A stretch of DNA of 64,000 nucleotides, taken from NCBI GenBank assembly GCA_016617855.1, contig JAECUM010028889.1, forward strand, positions 1-64,000. Direction: 5' to 3'. This document shows positions 42,878 to 56,219 of this stretch, piece after piece. The notes under the pieces are model-generated. The model was not told the origin of the DNA, did no database searches, and saw only the letters and a list, made by a program, of their open reading frames with translations. Source of the DNA: Megalonaias nervosa (taxonomy: Eukaryota > Mollusca > Bivalvia > Unionida > Unionidae). Every line of letters starts with the position of its first letter. The first letter of the stretch is position 1. The translations under genes were made by a program, and so were the position numbers.

Positions 42878-43130
42878 GGGCCCCTGAGTGGCTGAGTGAT
42901 CTAAAGCGCTCACTGTTCTGGATAACTGCCATCTCACCTCTATCTGTGTGGGTTCAAGTCTCAGGTTTGGCTAATGTGGGTACATGAGAAGGCTTGGCAG
43001 TAGCTTCTTGTGGGTCGGTGGTTCTTCCTGGGCTTTTCCAGGGTTCTTCCTCCACTGGTTATACTGGCTGCCATGTATAGCCTATCTTGTGCTAAAAAAT
43101 GGCGTTAAACCCTACAACAACAACAACAAC
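42878..43130 (+). mobile_element. tRNA-derived SINE, family 1, copy 3
   Basis: A box tggctgagtgatctaaagcg (one change from the copies at 688 and 35929) and gggttcaagtctcag as B box, the common body and a (CAA)n tail. No clear target duplication, so it is older than copy 2. Confidence 0.9.
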
Positions 43131-45500
43131 TACACATCTTATTTATTATGGATCAAGGTCTAGTATCCCATCTTCTGTAAAATAACAGTTGAAAGATAGC
43201 TGTCAGTTTTCCTGTCCAAATATTACTTGTTAGAACGTTGCTGTCATTAACTTGTAACTCACGTAACAGGGCAAACAAATTAGATTTTCAGCTAAGGATT
43301 TCTTTTATTATTTGGATAATACTTAGCATAGATCTATTACGACTACAAAATGAATAAAAGCAGCATCAGCAGCAGCATCTGTATGGTTAAGATGTGTATA
43401 AAATATGTACATTTATCATGTACTTGTAATCCATCAAGAAACAACTTCAAACATTACATTAGGAAATTTACAAATGTGAAACACCTTCTTAATATTTTGT
43501 AAGATGTTAGTGACCATTTGCAGTTAGCACAAAACAACAAAAGATACATCATTGTTTCATGTTCCATTAAATTGGTATTAAAACTTTATTAGGGTAGAAA
43601 ATGTAACTCGTGTAACAAGGATGGACAAACAAAATTCTATCATTTAAAATTCAGAAAATATTTGGGAACCAGTGATTGACAGGCTTGGTGCTGGAAGTAG
43701 CTAGACCACATCTGTTGATAATATTTTGTATTCAGCTTCTTTATTGCCCCTTAATTTGCAAACTTTCCTGACAAATTTGGCTGCCAATGGTAATTTTGGT
43801 GTAATCTAAAAATAGAAATATGTATGCACAATGTATTATTGAGTATATTGGGTTTGTAATGTATTAGTACTTGTTCATTAAGATATTGATATAGTTCTGG
43901 ATTTATATTTTGTTTAATTATTTTCATTTGCAATGTATAATATTGATTTTTTATGTACCTCTTGGCTTTTATGTATGCTCAATGGCATGCCAGCTTGCTT
44001 ATGGTGGCTTCTGAACTAGGTACTTGATGTCAAAGGAAACTTTTTGGTCCTTACTGTTTATCTGATGATGCTGTTGCTATAAAGTTGTTTAGTTCATTTT
44101 CTGAAAGTTTTGTATAATATTGCAGTCAAAAAGATTTCTAAACTCCTTTGAAACAACCCCTGTAACATGTACATAGGAGCAAATGCACAGGTGACTTCAT
44201 ACCATACTGTTCATAATAATTTCATTGTTGCCGATGAACATTACTGTAACTACACACAGATAACACATTGAAGTATTAAAGTCGATATATGACTGAACTA
44301 GACCCTTCTTTCCAACTGAATTGACACAAACAAGAACACGTATTGCACTGTGTGAGTGCATCTATTTTAGAAAGAGGGATTTATTTAATATAACCAATCA
44401 CTTTTTGTTACAGTGCTTGGCCAAGATAATGGGTCCCAGAAGTGTTACATATATGCCAAAAATTGAATATTTGTAAACAACTTTTTTATGTACTGGTTGC
44501 ATACTTTTGTTCCCATATTTAATGAATGTTTATAAAACTGACCTCAGAGATTCATATTTGGACTTGATGAGAAAAACAACACATTGAAAACAATGTGCAT
44601 ATAACTTGGTGTCTTCTTTTTGCACAAATTACAAGTGGATATAGGCACAAACGAGTATAATAATAACAAATATTTCATTTCACAGCATTTTTAACTGAAG
44701 CTTTCCATGAAAACATGACATAAAGGAGTAACTTGACATATAAAAAGAATACATAATTGGACACCGTTATCTGCTGAACATGCACAAGATTAGCTTTTCT
44801 CTACTTAACAATTCTGAAAACATTTTATTATTTAATCTGATCTGTGCTATTTGCCAGTATTCAGTGGTCAGGTATACACATGTGAAAAAACAATATTATT
44901 TGTTAATTAACAATATTTTGTTTAAAAACTACATTTGTTATGAATATAATTTGGACACCAAATCCCAACTAAGATGGCAGTTGTTCTATAAATATTCAAA
45001 TAAATTAAAATATTACATGTGTTGTTGGAAAATCCATAACACACACAAAATTTAAATAGAAGAAAATAAACTAAATGGGTGGAGAGAAAATATGTACTTA
45101 TGCCAAACAGTTCTGCATATAAAAAGAGATAGCAGAGAGATAATGAATTTTCATGTCCTTAGTTATTAGCATTACCACAAACGATAGTCTAGAAGATATT
45201 GTCAAAGCAGTTTAGTACTTGCAGCACATGGACAGATTTTGCTGCATTAAGTACAAGTACAAAAGCCATTACTAAATCCCAAGTTAAATGCAGCTCTTAT
45301 AATGCAAAGACAGTAATATGGTATGTTGGTCAGGAAACAAGGCCGGCCATGTAACTGCCATTTTTATAGATTCAACCAAGCCTACATAAATCTACAGTGA
45401 AAGAAAATCTATTCTTCAGCAACATCAATTCTGACATTAAAATTACTACAACCAATGAGATAATTTAACTATGTTACCTTTGATTCAGACGAAACTTCTG
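43131..45500. other. AT-rich sequence, no gene recognised
   Basis: Short chance frames only, including 44780-45055. It may include the 3' UTR of the minus-strand gene ending at 45501. Confidence 0.5.
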
Positions 45501-45734
45501 CTACATGAACAAAATTGGTGCTCCTGTGATTGTAGTAACATTTGGTTCCGCATATAACAACTTCAGAACCCCACGGACACGAACAATATGCAAGTGCTTG
45601 TAATCAAACGGCTTTATCTGCACATGTTTTAATGATGTAAGGTAGTTTCGTGTGCTGCAGTTGTGATGTCGAGAACTATTTGAGAGCCACAATAACGGGT
45701 CCCCATGTGAACTGATGGATTCCACATAATAACG
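45501..45734 (-). CDS. Probable terminal coding exon of an unidentified minus-strand gene
   Basis: On the minus strand a strong acceptor (ggattttgtttctgcag) precedes an open frame starting RYYVESISSHGDPLLWLSN, continuing through HVQIKPFDYKHLHIVRVRG and VLKLLYAEPNVTTITGAPIL and ending FM and TAG. The 77-residue stretch has protein-like composition, unlike the surrounding AT-rich sequence, and no stop. I do not recognise the family. Upstream exons should lie at higher coordinates, but I could not find them. It might instead be a conserved fragment of a decayed gene. Confidence 0.5.
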   Translation of the reverse strand, partial: RYYVESISSHGDPLLWLSNSSRHHNCSTRNYLTSLKHVQIKPFDYKHLHIVRVRGVLKLLYAEPNVTTITGAPILFM

Positions 45735-48113
45735 CTGCAGAAACAAAATCCAGTACATTGAAATTAATACTCATAGTTTCAAAATATGAACCTTTATTAC
45801 AGACTGTGTCTGTGTAATAAAAAGGTTTTAGCATGTTTTATTGTCTGTTGGTTATTATTTTCTTCCTAGTGTCTTTGTTGTAATTATACAGAACAATAAA
45901 TAGCAAAAGTTTGGTGGACACAATGAGTTATATGTGTGACTAATATTTCTGGGTCTTAAAGTTTGCACAGTTTTAAATGTATGTTTTTCAGCTTTTGATT
46001 ATACATTTTTTTGTCTTTAATAATAATGTATTTTGTTGCTCTTAACTTTGCTAAAATTATATAGCTGGTTCAAAGAAAGTGATGATGATGCAACAAAATG
46101 GCGGTATAAAAATATATCCCAAATTTTCAATATATTTTGGCTCTCATCAGTGGATATAAAAATTATAATAGCTGATTGAGCAATGCTGATGGTAATTTAA
46201 TTATTATTGCATTTATATATCTTCATCTGGTTGCTCTAAGATAAACTTTCATCGTAATTTTTTCACTCTAAAGTCTGTCAGTAGTAGAGGTACCCAAGAT
46301 CTCTGCCAAGCATTACAACAATACATTGATAGGACTGTAGATTTATAGTTATATTATTTGCCTATGTATTGGTAGTTATGACATGCATTGGTAAATTAGT
46401 ATCTATTTCACTCTTTTTTTCGTATTTTCACAAAAGTGAATGACATCAGAAAACAACCTTGACGTTAACAGCAGTTGTTTGAATTCCATAACAAAGCATT
46501 GTGCCATATGTTTCTGATATACTTGATTAAATATTTAGGCTAAATCTTCTGTCATGTAATATATTTAGACTTGTTTTCATTGAATTGTATATCTTCCTTA
46601 ATTGTTTTTCCCAATTTTTTACGAAAACAGACAATTTAATGATGTGGTATTTCATAGACAATAATGTCCACCTTTACAGGTTCATTTATGGTTCAGACTG
46701 ATTTTATCAAGAAAATAATGTAAACACAGCAGTTAAAATCTTCATTTTAACAAAAATTAAATATGAAAGTTCTCTTCACTGATTATATTCTTTTAAAAAA
46801 AGTAACTTTTTACACACTGATTAAATTTTGAAACAGAAGTTGGTACATTTTCATCATCAAATAGTTCACTATTCCTAGCTTTAGGAATTGAGAAGTGATT
46901 TTTTTGCTCGGGAAAGGGTTATTGGTAAGTTAGCTATTAAAACAGGCATGTGAACCTGTAATTTTTTATGGACATATCAACACTGCACTCATTACATTTT
47001 GCCTTTGGCTACAGCACAATGCCACAGCGAGGGAGCATCTCAAAAGTCATAAACTACTGTCATTGTATGTCTAAAAATAGCAGGGCGAAGTAATTTTCAC
47101 ATTCCTAACCGGTCAGGCAGACTCATCACATGTAACAGTGGGGTAATAAAAATGAAATGTTTTAACATTATTTATCCAACCAGCATGACAGTTTTTACAG
47201 GTTATATATCAGAATACACAAGTTTGTACCAAACAGCAATAGTTTTATTGTACTTTTGCAGTGATAAAAAAGCTATTGTAATCTTTTTTTATGTAGAGGA
47301 GTAGTGTTCCATTTTTATCAGTCTGGAATGTAATGTTTTTGGAAAAGGAAATTAATAATTAAGAAACACATCTTGCATGTCAAACTATCTTTATTATCAC
47401 AGTAGCACATGAACATATATAATAAGTAATATTTATGAACAATTAAAGTCTGAAATGCATTTCACAGGCTCTTTTCAACAAACACTAGCACCTGACAGTA
47501 GACTGTAGACACAGCCAAATATAAATTCAGTCATTAGGAAGAAAACTTTTAACTTAATTGACTCTTAATAGGTTACAAACAATTACCTTTCATTAGTAGA
47601 TAATTTGCTAAACAGTACATAGTGAAAACATTAAATATTTATTCAGTTTTAGCTGATGATAGTTTGCAGAATTTAGGTAAATACTCAGTTTTATATCAAT
47701 TTGCAGATATTTTTTTAAAATCACTTCAGGTACATGCTTTGAAAGCTGTTTATAATTTTGAGCAAAAGTATCTATTATAGAAGAGGAAAGGGAGATAACT
47801 TTCTGAGTACATTATCATAAAACGGGAATAGGCAGGGATCCCATATTCAAAGTAACTAGTTAAGAGAAGTTTCATGAAGCAGTAACATATTTTACTGAGG
47901 ATAAGCCCTTGATAGTTAGGTAATTTTAGAAAATATTTACTGAATATATCTTTACTTATTATAAACCCAATCCTACTCTCTGAAAACTGTTAGACTTGTC
48001 CCATGGTCTTTTCAGTGGTTATCCCTGTAGGGTTATTAGGCTTGCGCCAGGGGCTTTTTTAAATACAGCACATACAAAGAGTATTGACCATGTTTCACTC
48101 AAGCAGATGATAG
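45735..48113. other. AT-rich sequence, no gene recognised
   Basis: No domain-bearing frame on either strand. Undetected small exons of the minus-strand gene are possible. Confidence 0.45.
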
Positions 48114-48226
48114 GTGTTTTTGAGTGTAGTAGTATGTCTTTTTGAATGTGGTTGTATGTGTTTTTGAGTGTAGTTGTATGTGTTTTTGAGTGTAGTTGTA
48201 TGTGTTTTTGAGTGTAGTTGTATGTC
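48114..48226. repeat. 22-bp minisatellite, about five copies
   Basis: The unit tgtttttgagtgtagttgta plus tg repeats, with diverged first two copies and near-identical later ones. Confidence 0.88.
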
Positions 48227-49175
48227 TATGAAATATCCAATCTCCAGTTATACTTCTCACCAAGTGCAACTTTCACTTGGGTACAGAGTGGGTTCCACCT
48301 GACCAGTTTGTTGATTATCTCTGTATTCATAAAGGTCCTAGTGCATTTGACAACATCACTGGTGATAAATCACTCAAGTATATTACCCATCTGCACATAG
48401 TCACAGTGATTCTAGCGGGGAGATTTCACTGTGTAGTGCAATGCAGTTCAGTGTTTACCACTCAAACATGGATAGAAGATGGTTCATTAACTTTCTGTGT
48501 AAAGTACTGTATTTTAAGATGTAATGTGATAAAAGTTTCATAGATTACAGTTAGGTTCTTTCTAGAACAGAAAAAATATGTCTCAACCACAGCTCAGTTG
48601 AATAAATTGGCATGTTGTGCATACCTTTGCCATATTTCGATTCAGTTGCAATGGCTGTGAAATTTAAATAGATGAATGCTGTGACCTGCTGGGTGCTGAC
48701 TTAATTTAAGATTTATATTGGTAGACATGAGTAAATTAAATGTATGTGATTAATTTATAATGTGGAACTTTGAATTCTTTGAATTTCATGGAAATCAGAT
48801 TTTGTGTTTTTGCAAAAAGCAACATTTTTTTTTAGTTGGTTTTTAAAACTGGGGGTGTGGTAAGGATTTTGTTTTTTCCACAAATATTGGTATCCATGTA
48901 AAATTGAATTGACACCAATATATATTGTCATTTTAAATTTAAATTAAATTTCTGAAAATTATGACCATGGAGTCATATTTTACTTTATAACTTCTTTTCA
49001 TAAAAAGTACAGCTTTATTGTTATTTTTTAAGCTTCATTATCTTTGATTGGATATTGGCAACATTTATTTTTATTTTGCATGATCATTGGCAAACTGTTT
49101 GACCATAATTATATCTCATGGAAAGATGACCAATTGAAGAGTTTATTTGGTAGATGTAGATACTCCTCTTTCTGG
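48227..49175. other. No gene assigned; one protein-like short frame
   Basis: The plus-strand frame 48277-48543 (WVPPDQFVDYLCIHKGPSAF) looks slightly protein-like but has no splice context or family match that I can support. Confidence 0.35.
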
Positions 49176-49484
49176 ATAACATGCACACAGTGTGTTCTAA
49201 AACTAGACTGGATAACATGCACACAATATGTTCTAAAACTAGACTGGATAACATGCACACAATATGTTCTAAAACTAGACTGGATAACATGCAAACAATA
49301 TGTTCTAAAACTAGACTGGATAACATGCACACAGTATGTTCTAAAACTAGACTGGATAACATGCACACAATATGTTCTAAAACTAGACTGGATAACATGC
49401 ACACAATATGTTCTAAAACTAGACTGGATAACATGCACACAATATGTTCTAAAACTATGCTGGATAACATGCACACAATATGTG
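49176..49484. repeat. 36-bp minisatellite, eight copies plus a partial
   Basis: The unit ataacatgcacacaatatgt plus tctaaaactagactgg starts every 36 bp from 49176 to 49464. The period divides by three, so open frames run on both strands and in several phases. There are no spacers. Confidence 0.95.
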
Positions 49485-51849
49485 CAGCATAAGCAAGGGT
49501 GAATTACCAAAGACATCTGTAAATTTAAGAAGGGAATGCTGTCCCAGCTGGACATTGACACTAAGAACACAAGGGGGTGGGGGTGGATGCTTTTAAATGG
49601 TTTAGTACTTATTTCATAATGATGTTAGGAATAATTGTCAATAAAGTGAAGTTGTTTACTCTTCTGCATATATTACCTTTATTTTCAAGATAAACAACCT
49701 TTGAAAGATCTTAAAATACATTACTCCTGGAGGTTTCAACATGCATCGCATGTGTACATACAAAGACATTGTGTATTACGTCACTGCTTTTTGCATGTGA
49801 ATGTGGATATATTCGAGTGTTATTGTTGAGTCACAGAAAAATGATTTCCATTTTTCAAAACCAAGGAACATCTAATTTGTGAAACAACAACCGTCAGTGT
49901 TGAAACTCAGTTTTTTTTAAAATTATTTTTTTCAATTAATAATGAGAAAATATCTAGTGGACTTGAGAAATTACATAAAGCTCAGACGGAAAACGATTAT
50001 ACTCGTATACATCACAGTCTTACAAAGACATGTATACACTTAACACATTTATGTAAATAACTAAAACATAGTTTGTTTATTGTTTATTGTTGTTTTGTTT
50101 GTTTTTTTGAAATTTTTCCGTAAGTTAGATTTGGCCCAAATATGTTTCACAACATTTCCATTTGTGATTAAAGGATCATAAATATAAGTATATTTGTAAT
50201 ATTTGTGATTAATTTGTGACAGATACAACTGTTTTGTCAATTTTTTTTAAAGCTATTTTGTCATGAATAATGAAAACATACTGGTAATACCATTAAAACT
50301 GTAGCAAGATTCCTCTAATTTCTGTACATTCCCTGCTGACAGAAACTACTCCTGTACAGTTAAAAAGTACCATGATACTTTCTTCCAGAAGAAAATACAG
50401 TCTACCAGTAAAACCGCACACCTCTTCCATTTACCTGTTTGTATACTCTGATAATAGTGACATGGAAATGACAACATTGAGGAGTTGTGAAAGTTGGCAT
50501 GCTTTTCATGCATCTAATCTAGGATGACTGAATTCTGTGCACATCGTAACCGCACAAAAGGTGCATTCACTTGACATGGCCTTGGCTTTAAATATTTGGC
50601 TGAATAACAATTTAAACAACTTCAGACTTTTTTGTCACAATAAATCCATCTCAGAAATATTGTGGAAAATGAGGAAAATTGCTGAAAAATGGTAGATAAC
50701 TCAGTCAGATCCTGGATATCACAAGGTAAAGTAGTACCATGCAATAAGTGCTATGATGACCTGATTTAATTATTTGCATAGGTTAAGTAATGAAAGTTTT
50801 TCTGGCAAATTCAGGTTTGAAAAGAGAATCACTGATAATGATGTCATGTGGTAAACAGGGTATGAATGTGTATATGCAGTGGCTGCTTCTGTATTTTATC
50901 TGAGGTGTGTTGTCAGTCAGTGATGAAACATTTTTCAATCAGTGATGAAAAAGAGTTTGTTCTGATACATTAAATAATAGCTGAAACTCTTTATAATCGG
51001 TGTTTATTGTAACAGATCTGTATATACATGCATCTTGCATGGTATTTCAGTTTGTGTTGTGATTTTCTTTTAGGATGCCATGTATTGTTCTTTTAGTTGT
51101 AGTCTTTATGAAATTGCAAAAATGTATTATTGTTCTTTTATCATTATTATTACTATCATTAAAAGCCCACTTTAGTGGGGAGCAGAACATAGCTGTCACT
51201 TTCCCAACAGTGGTGTCAGCATCAACAGTTTGTTAAAGTTTTAGTTAAAGTATTTCATTTGCATATATTTTTAAACCATTTGATAAATTCTCATCATGCC
51301 TGGCATGAATCATTATCAAGCTGATATAATTTTATTCTTTGCCATGTTCAGTCATCACTTTTATGTTTGCATGAAATGTTTGGGTAATTTTTCTTCCCTT
51401 CATTTGGTTATATTTCCTAAACCTCTTGATAGATTTTCTTCAAACTTGGAATGAATCATTATGAAACTAAGATGATTAATTCTGCAATATACACACTTGC
51501 CCTTTTAACCTTAGGGTCGAGGTCGCACTCAGAAAATTTGCATTAAGGTTGCGGTTGAAAATTTTGGTTATATTTCTAAACACCTTGACAAATTTATGTT
51601 CATAAATTTGATGAATATTATGAAATGAAAAATTATTCTGCTGTATGCTCAGTTTCCCGTTTTAACCTTGTAATCAACATCACATATTTTACAGCAATAC
51701 TTTGATCATAGACTAGACATGCAGACCATTGCACTCTCCTTAAATAAGTGAAATATGCCATAAGAGGGTTGAAATTGCATTTCTAGCTATATACATTTAT
51801 AATAACACAAATGATGTTAGTTTTATGCTACTCTGGCACATTTTGGTGT
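49485..51849. other. AT-rich sequence, no gene recognised
   Basis: No supported frame. 51240-51680 contains a diverged dispersed repeat (catgaatcattatcaagctg and atgaatcattatgaaactaa) with ccttttaacctt phrases, similar in style to 14885-15245. Confidence 0.45.
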
Positions 51850-52072
51850 AAATATTTTGTAAATGTTCGCTTTTTTAAATGTTGCTTTAAAAAGGTATTT
51901 TGTAAATGTTTGCTTTAAAAGGTATTTTATAAATGTTTGCTTGAAAAAGGTGTTTGCTTTAAAAGGTATTTTATAAATGTTTGCTTGAAAAAGGTAATTG
52001 TAAATGTTTGCTTTAATAAGGTATTTTGTAAATGTTTGCCATAAAAGGTATTTTGTAAATGTTTGCTTTAGA
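51850..52072. repeat. Irregular tandem repeat of a gtaaatgtttgcttt unit
   Basis: About seven units of roughly 28-34 bp with aaaaggtatttt and aaatgtttgctt cores, diverged and with length changes. Confidence 0.8.
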
Positions 52073-52364
52073 AATACTGTTTTATACAGTAAGTGTACTT
52101 GATAAAATTAGCTATATTAAGACATATATTGCCATGCATGCAATTCCTTAATTGCTTTAATTAACCAAACAGGACAATTTTGAGATGTCAACAATGTTAG
52201 ATGTTGTACATAGATTTAAATGGTCGTGTTTACATTAGGGTTGTACAGCCTTGTTTGGCTGATGGCTAAAACAGATAAAATGCTTAAGGTCATGAGCTGC
52301 ATGAGCAATAACAGTTCCTTATCACTAATTATGCATATTAATTAAAATGCATATTTTCAAAAGG

Positions 52365-52444
52365 ACTGCCTACATGGCCACAGGCCACACAGTGTGAACA
52401 ACTGGGCCACATGTGGCCCACAGGCCGCAGGTTGGATACACCTG
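52365..52444. mobile_element. hAT-type transposon end
   Basis: ggcccacaggccgcaggttggatacacctg reads in reverse as a CAGGTGTATCC start followed by AACCTGCGGCC, the well-known form of many hAT terminal repeats. The other end was not found, so this is a fragment. Confidence 0.6.
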
Positions 52445-53579
52445 GTGTACATTAAAGTATTGTTTGTCAATTTCATGCCAATAAAGAAAGTAACAAATTG
52501 TAATATTATTTATATAAAATTTCATTTAAGGAAGATTGTTGTTGAAATGTTAGAAAAAGATATTTTACATAAATAAAGGTACAGACAGTCCTAAAAATGC
52601 TGAATGATTGTTAGGTTGATCTCTGTTTGACTAGGTTTGATACTTTCAGTATAAGTCACAAAATAAAGACCTTTATTTACAAAAGCAAAGGAAGCTGTAC
52701 TTGTCACAAAACATCATTAAAATAACTGAATGGTTATTGAAAATGTAATCCAGTTGGCATTTGGTTATAAGACTAGATATTTTTTCTTATCAGAGAAATA
52801 AAAAATTATGTGTCTTGCTGGGTTGTTGTATTTTTATTTAACATTTATTTAACTTGCATCGAAATTGAGAAAAGCAAGTTGGCAAAGCACGATTTGAAGT
52901 GTAATTTTAGGCAGTGAATTTTAATTTAATTTTAATTTCATAGATTCTCAAAGGAGCAGTGTTATTTTTGTTGACTTTATGATTTCTCTGTCAAATATAT
53001 TACCTGATCACATTAGGAAATTACTCAGTGCTACCTCCGAATCCAACCCTCCCTGCAAGATGAAATAATGTCTTTCAGTCTATACATCATATACTGTCAA
53101 GGGAATTAACTCATACAGGTTAACTCCCCATATTCCCATTGGAAGACCACACATATATGTGATGCTATCGGTTTAAACTTTTTATTACATCTGTGATCAA
53201 TGCCTTCAAAAAATCAATTGCAATTCATAATCAATATTGACCATCTAATTTTTTCAGTGATATAAGTTAGTTAGAAGTTTGATGTGCCTGCAGTATACAA
53301 TATTTATGTCTTTACCAGTGAATTTATTCATATTTTTGCATGTTTTCACAGGTCATTATTTACCATGTGATATGATTTGCTAACAATCAGGTTGTCACTT
53401 TTGACATTGAATTGTGCTGTTAGCTTTCAGTTTAGAATACACTTCTTAGGTCATCTTCGTAATGTGAGTTGACCAATTTTAACACTTTGTATATTTGTTG
53501 AATGTGCTTGTTTTATTTTTCCTTCTCTCGTTCATTACAAAGATTTCAATTAAGTGCAAGAAGTTCAGATGGTTTAAAG
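52445..53579. other. AT-rich sequence, no gene recognised
   Basis: No coding frame or repeat of note on either strand. Confidence 0.5.
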
Positions 53580-54770
53580 TCATCTAGGACAACCAAGATA
53601 TAGATGTGCCTTGCTTGCACACAATGTTCATCCTCCCATGTAGCATGGATTCAGATATTTGGTCCAACATCTTGAAGCTCCATGGAAAAAGAGCTTGCTC
53701 TAAATCTTCCAAACAGGAAGTATTAAGCATTCATCTGAATTTGATTGAATTGTTGATCACTTTTAGGGGGAACCTGGATATGCCACCTCCACCCCTGAGG
53801 AAGATACCTAAAAGAGGGCCAACATTGATGATCACTTCAGATCCAGTTGAAGCTATGTCAAGCCCAACTGACCATGCCAGACATTGCTAGGCTGGCCATG
53901 CTAGCATATCCAACAGGTAGAACCTTTTCTATACATTGTGATGATTCAGCATAATCACTGCCATATGGAATTATACCTTTGGGTGTATAGCATACAGTAG
54001 TATTTGGTTTTCTGCTTCTGTTTGGCAGTCAAATTGAGGAGGGGAAAAAGCAGGCAGCACAGGAGTTGCCCATTCAGCTCTCAGTGTATGCCCCTATCAG
54101 AAGGCATACAAGAGAAGGGATGATCACAAACAAAAAGACAACAAGAATGATTCTCAGAAACAATGACAACCAGTTTGTGGCAAGTTATATGTGGCCATAT
54201 GGCCCTAGCTTCAACAGGCAGGCCAGGAGAAGGGTTAGAATACATGGCTTCTCCTCTCACAAGCCTACTGTCTGTGACCCTTCCTCTCACCTGTTGGTGA
54301 CTCCATCTTTTCTGCCAGACTTGGATCAACCAATATCCAATAAACAGTTGGACCATCCAAGCCATTTTCTTTGCAGCTCCAAATCTATTTCATTGCCCCC
54401 ATTCATGAGGAACATATCAGGTGATCCCATGAAGGAGTTTTTGCATGTCAAGTGGGCCAAAAACTGGACTGCCTGAGTTTATATTTCATGATTTTTCTTC
54501 TTCAGAAAACCAGTGAAAATTGAGACCTGCCATAGACAATAGCGTGATGGAGATGGCAACGTTTGTCTGTTTGTTTGTGCACTCGATGAATATGTGATTA
54601 GTTCTTACCTGTCCAGCTCATATTTCCATTTACCTATTAACATTTTATCATGCAAATAACATGACTTTGCCTACCGTGGGGTTGTAGACCAATTCCGTGC
54701 TCTTCCATTTGGCCTCAATGCAGGTCATGGGTCTTCACTAGGATGTTGAACTTTTATCATATCACACTTT
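53580..54770 (+). pseudogene. DIRS-like fragment, copy E: gag-side and RT start
   Basis: Frames 53606-53890 and 54066-54476 are gag-side or leader sequence with no sharp motif. From 54480, shifting frames give IETCH, DEYVIS, SYFHLPI and then FAYRGVVDQFRALPFGLNAG (near 54668-54727), a hallmark DIRS RT stretch around motif B. It breaks off at about 54770, close to the dispersed repeat. The copy lies outside the OTU/Mab-21 gene. Confidence 0.7.
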
Positions 54771-54876
54771 AGGATGTCAGTTTCTAAAGTGAATTTTGGA
54801 ATAGTTGACCGATAAGCTGCAAAAAATTTGCAAGTTTGGTTTTTGGTTCACAATATGAACAACCTTCTCGACCGCA

Positions 54877-55115
54877 GTCACAGTTTAGTGTAATTCCAGG
54901 TCTTCATTCATTATAAATCCCAGTGAATGCCTCTGTGCAAAAATACTATTTTTTTAATGAACACTCTGTATTTCTGAGAAAAATCTCTTGAATTAAATAA
55001 TTTAACAAAAAAATAAATTCCAGCCCAAATGAATTACTAGACAGAACAATAATACAATTGATTCTGCTATATCTTACAGCACGAATGAATAATTTTTCCA
55101 GTAACAAAATTATAT
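54877..55115. repeat. Dispersed repeat, copy 2
   Basis: Shares about 200 bp with 36865-37095 in the same orientation, at perhaps 75-80% identity by eye. The family is unknown. Confidence 0.75.
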
Positions 55116-55689
55116 AGTACTCTACTTGACCTCGGGTCAAAATTAGCAGTTTCAAATAAAAACTATTACCTAATGGAAAATTTCAGTTGGAAGGTTCTGA
55201 ATGTTTACAAGATGTTATAATTAGAAGTTTTGTTACTAACATTCTAATATAGAACCTGGGGATCCCAATAACCTAGACCCAGATCCAAATATGTTTATAT
55301 ATTTTATTACATTAATAACGATCTTAATATTTAACCCATATACATACAGAATATTTTAGCTATGCAGTAGTTGTTTACGGAATTAAAAAAAAATCAATAA
55401 AGTAGAAAATACTTGATTTTTTTAAGTCCAACATAATGTGACATTACAACAGCATAAAAATTGGACAAAAAGAAGAAATAGAAAAGCTAACAAACAATAC
55501 AAATTACATATACATAACACATCTCATCATAAAGAAAAAGAAATATTTATTCAATAAAGCTTTCTTTTTATTATTAGTCAAATATAAATATGATGAAAAA
55601 TAAGATCAAACCTGAAACTGTATAATATTAATATACACATAAATGTGCATCTGTTATTGTCTTTTTCCATCACATGCCTAATGTCAATA
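55116..55689. other. AT-rich sequence, possible 3' end of the minus-strand Gypsy element
   Basis: No LTR pair could be found by eye; the region may hold a decayed 3' LTR. Confidence 0.35.
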
Positions 55690-56215
55690 CTGTATTCCTG
55701 CAACATCAAACTCGTGCTTAATAATCTCTGATTTTCGTTTTTCATCTTGCCATTGAAAGCAGGTTATGGTCACAAAGCAATAATTGGAGAATGAGCTGAT
55801 CTAACATAGACTTCAAATTCTTGCAAAGCCAATATCAACGCCAAACATTCCTTTTTGATTGTGGAATAATTTCTCTGGTGTTTGTTTAATTTTTTAGACA
55901 AATAGCACACTGGATGATCTACACCATTTTTGTTCTCTTGAATTAGTACATTCCAACCCCAAAATCACTTGCATCAACAGACATGTTAAATTATTGACTG
56001 AAATTTGGAACTCAAAGCCTTTAACTGATCAAAAGCCTCCTGACATTTTTCAGACCAATGAAACTTGGATTTCTTGCTGAATACATTTGCCAGGGCTTCA
56101 GCCATTAGAGAAAACTTGGAACAAAGTTTCCGATAGTATCGAGCCATACCCAAATATCTCATGAGTTGCGTTTTACAGTACAGGGAGTTCAGAGATTGCC
56201 TTGACCTTAGCATTT
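55690..56215 (-). pseudogene. RT thumb and RNase H of the Gmr1-like element
   Basis: The frame 56213-55986 contains MRYLGMARYYRKLCSKFSLM, KFHWSEKCQEAFDQLK and the end of the RT connection. A VDASDFGVG motif at about 55980-55950 marks RNase H, followed by degraded sequence to about 55690. Confidence 0.8.
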
Positions 56216-56219
56216 AGCA

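Noticed and set aside
48277..48543. 88-residue plus-strand frame as a gene
   Set aside because: Slightly protein-like, but no family match, splice sites or neighbours to support it.
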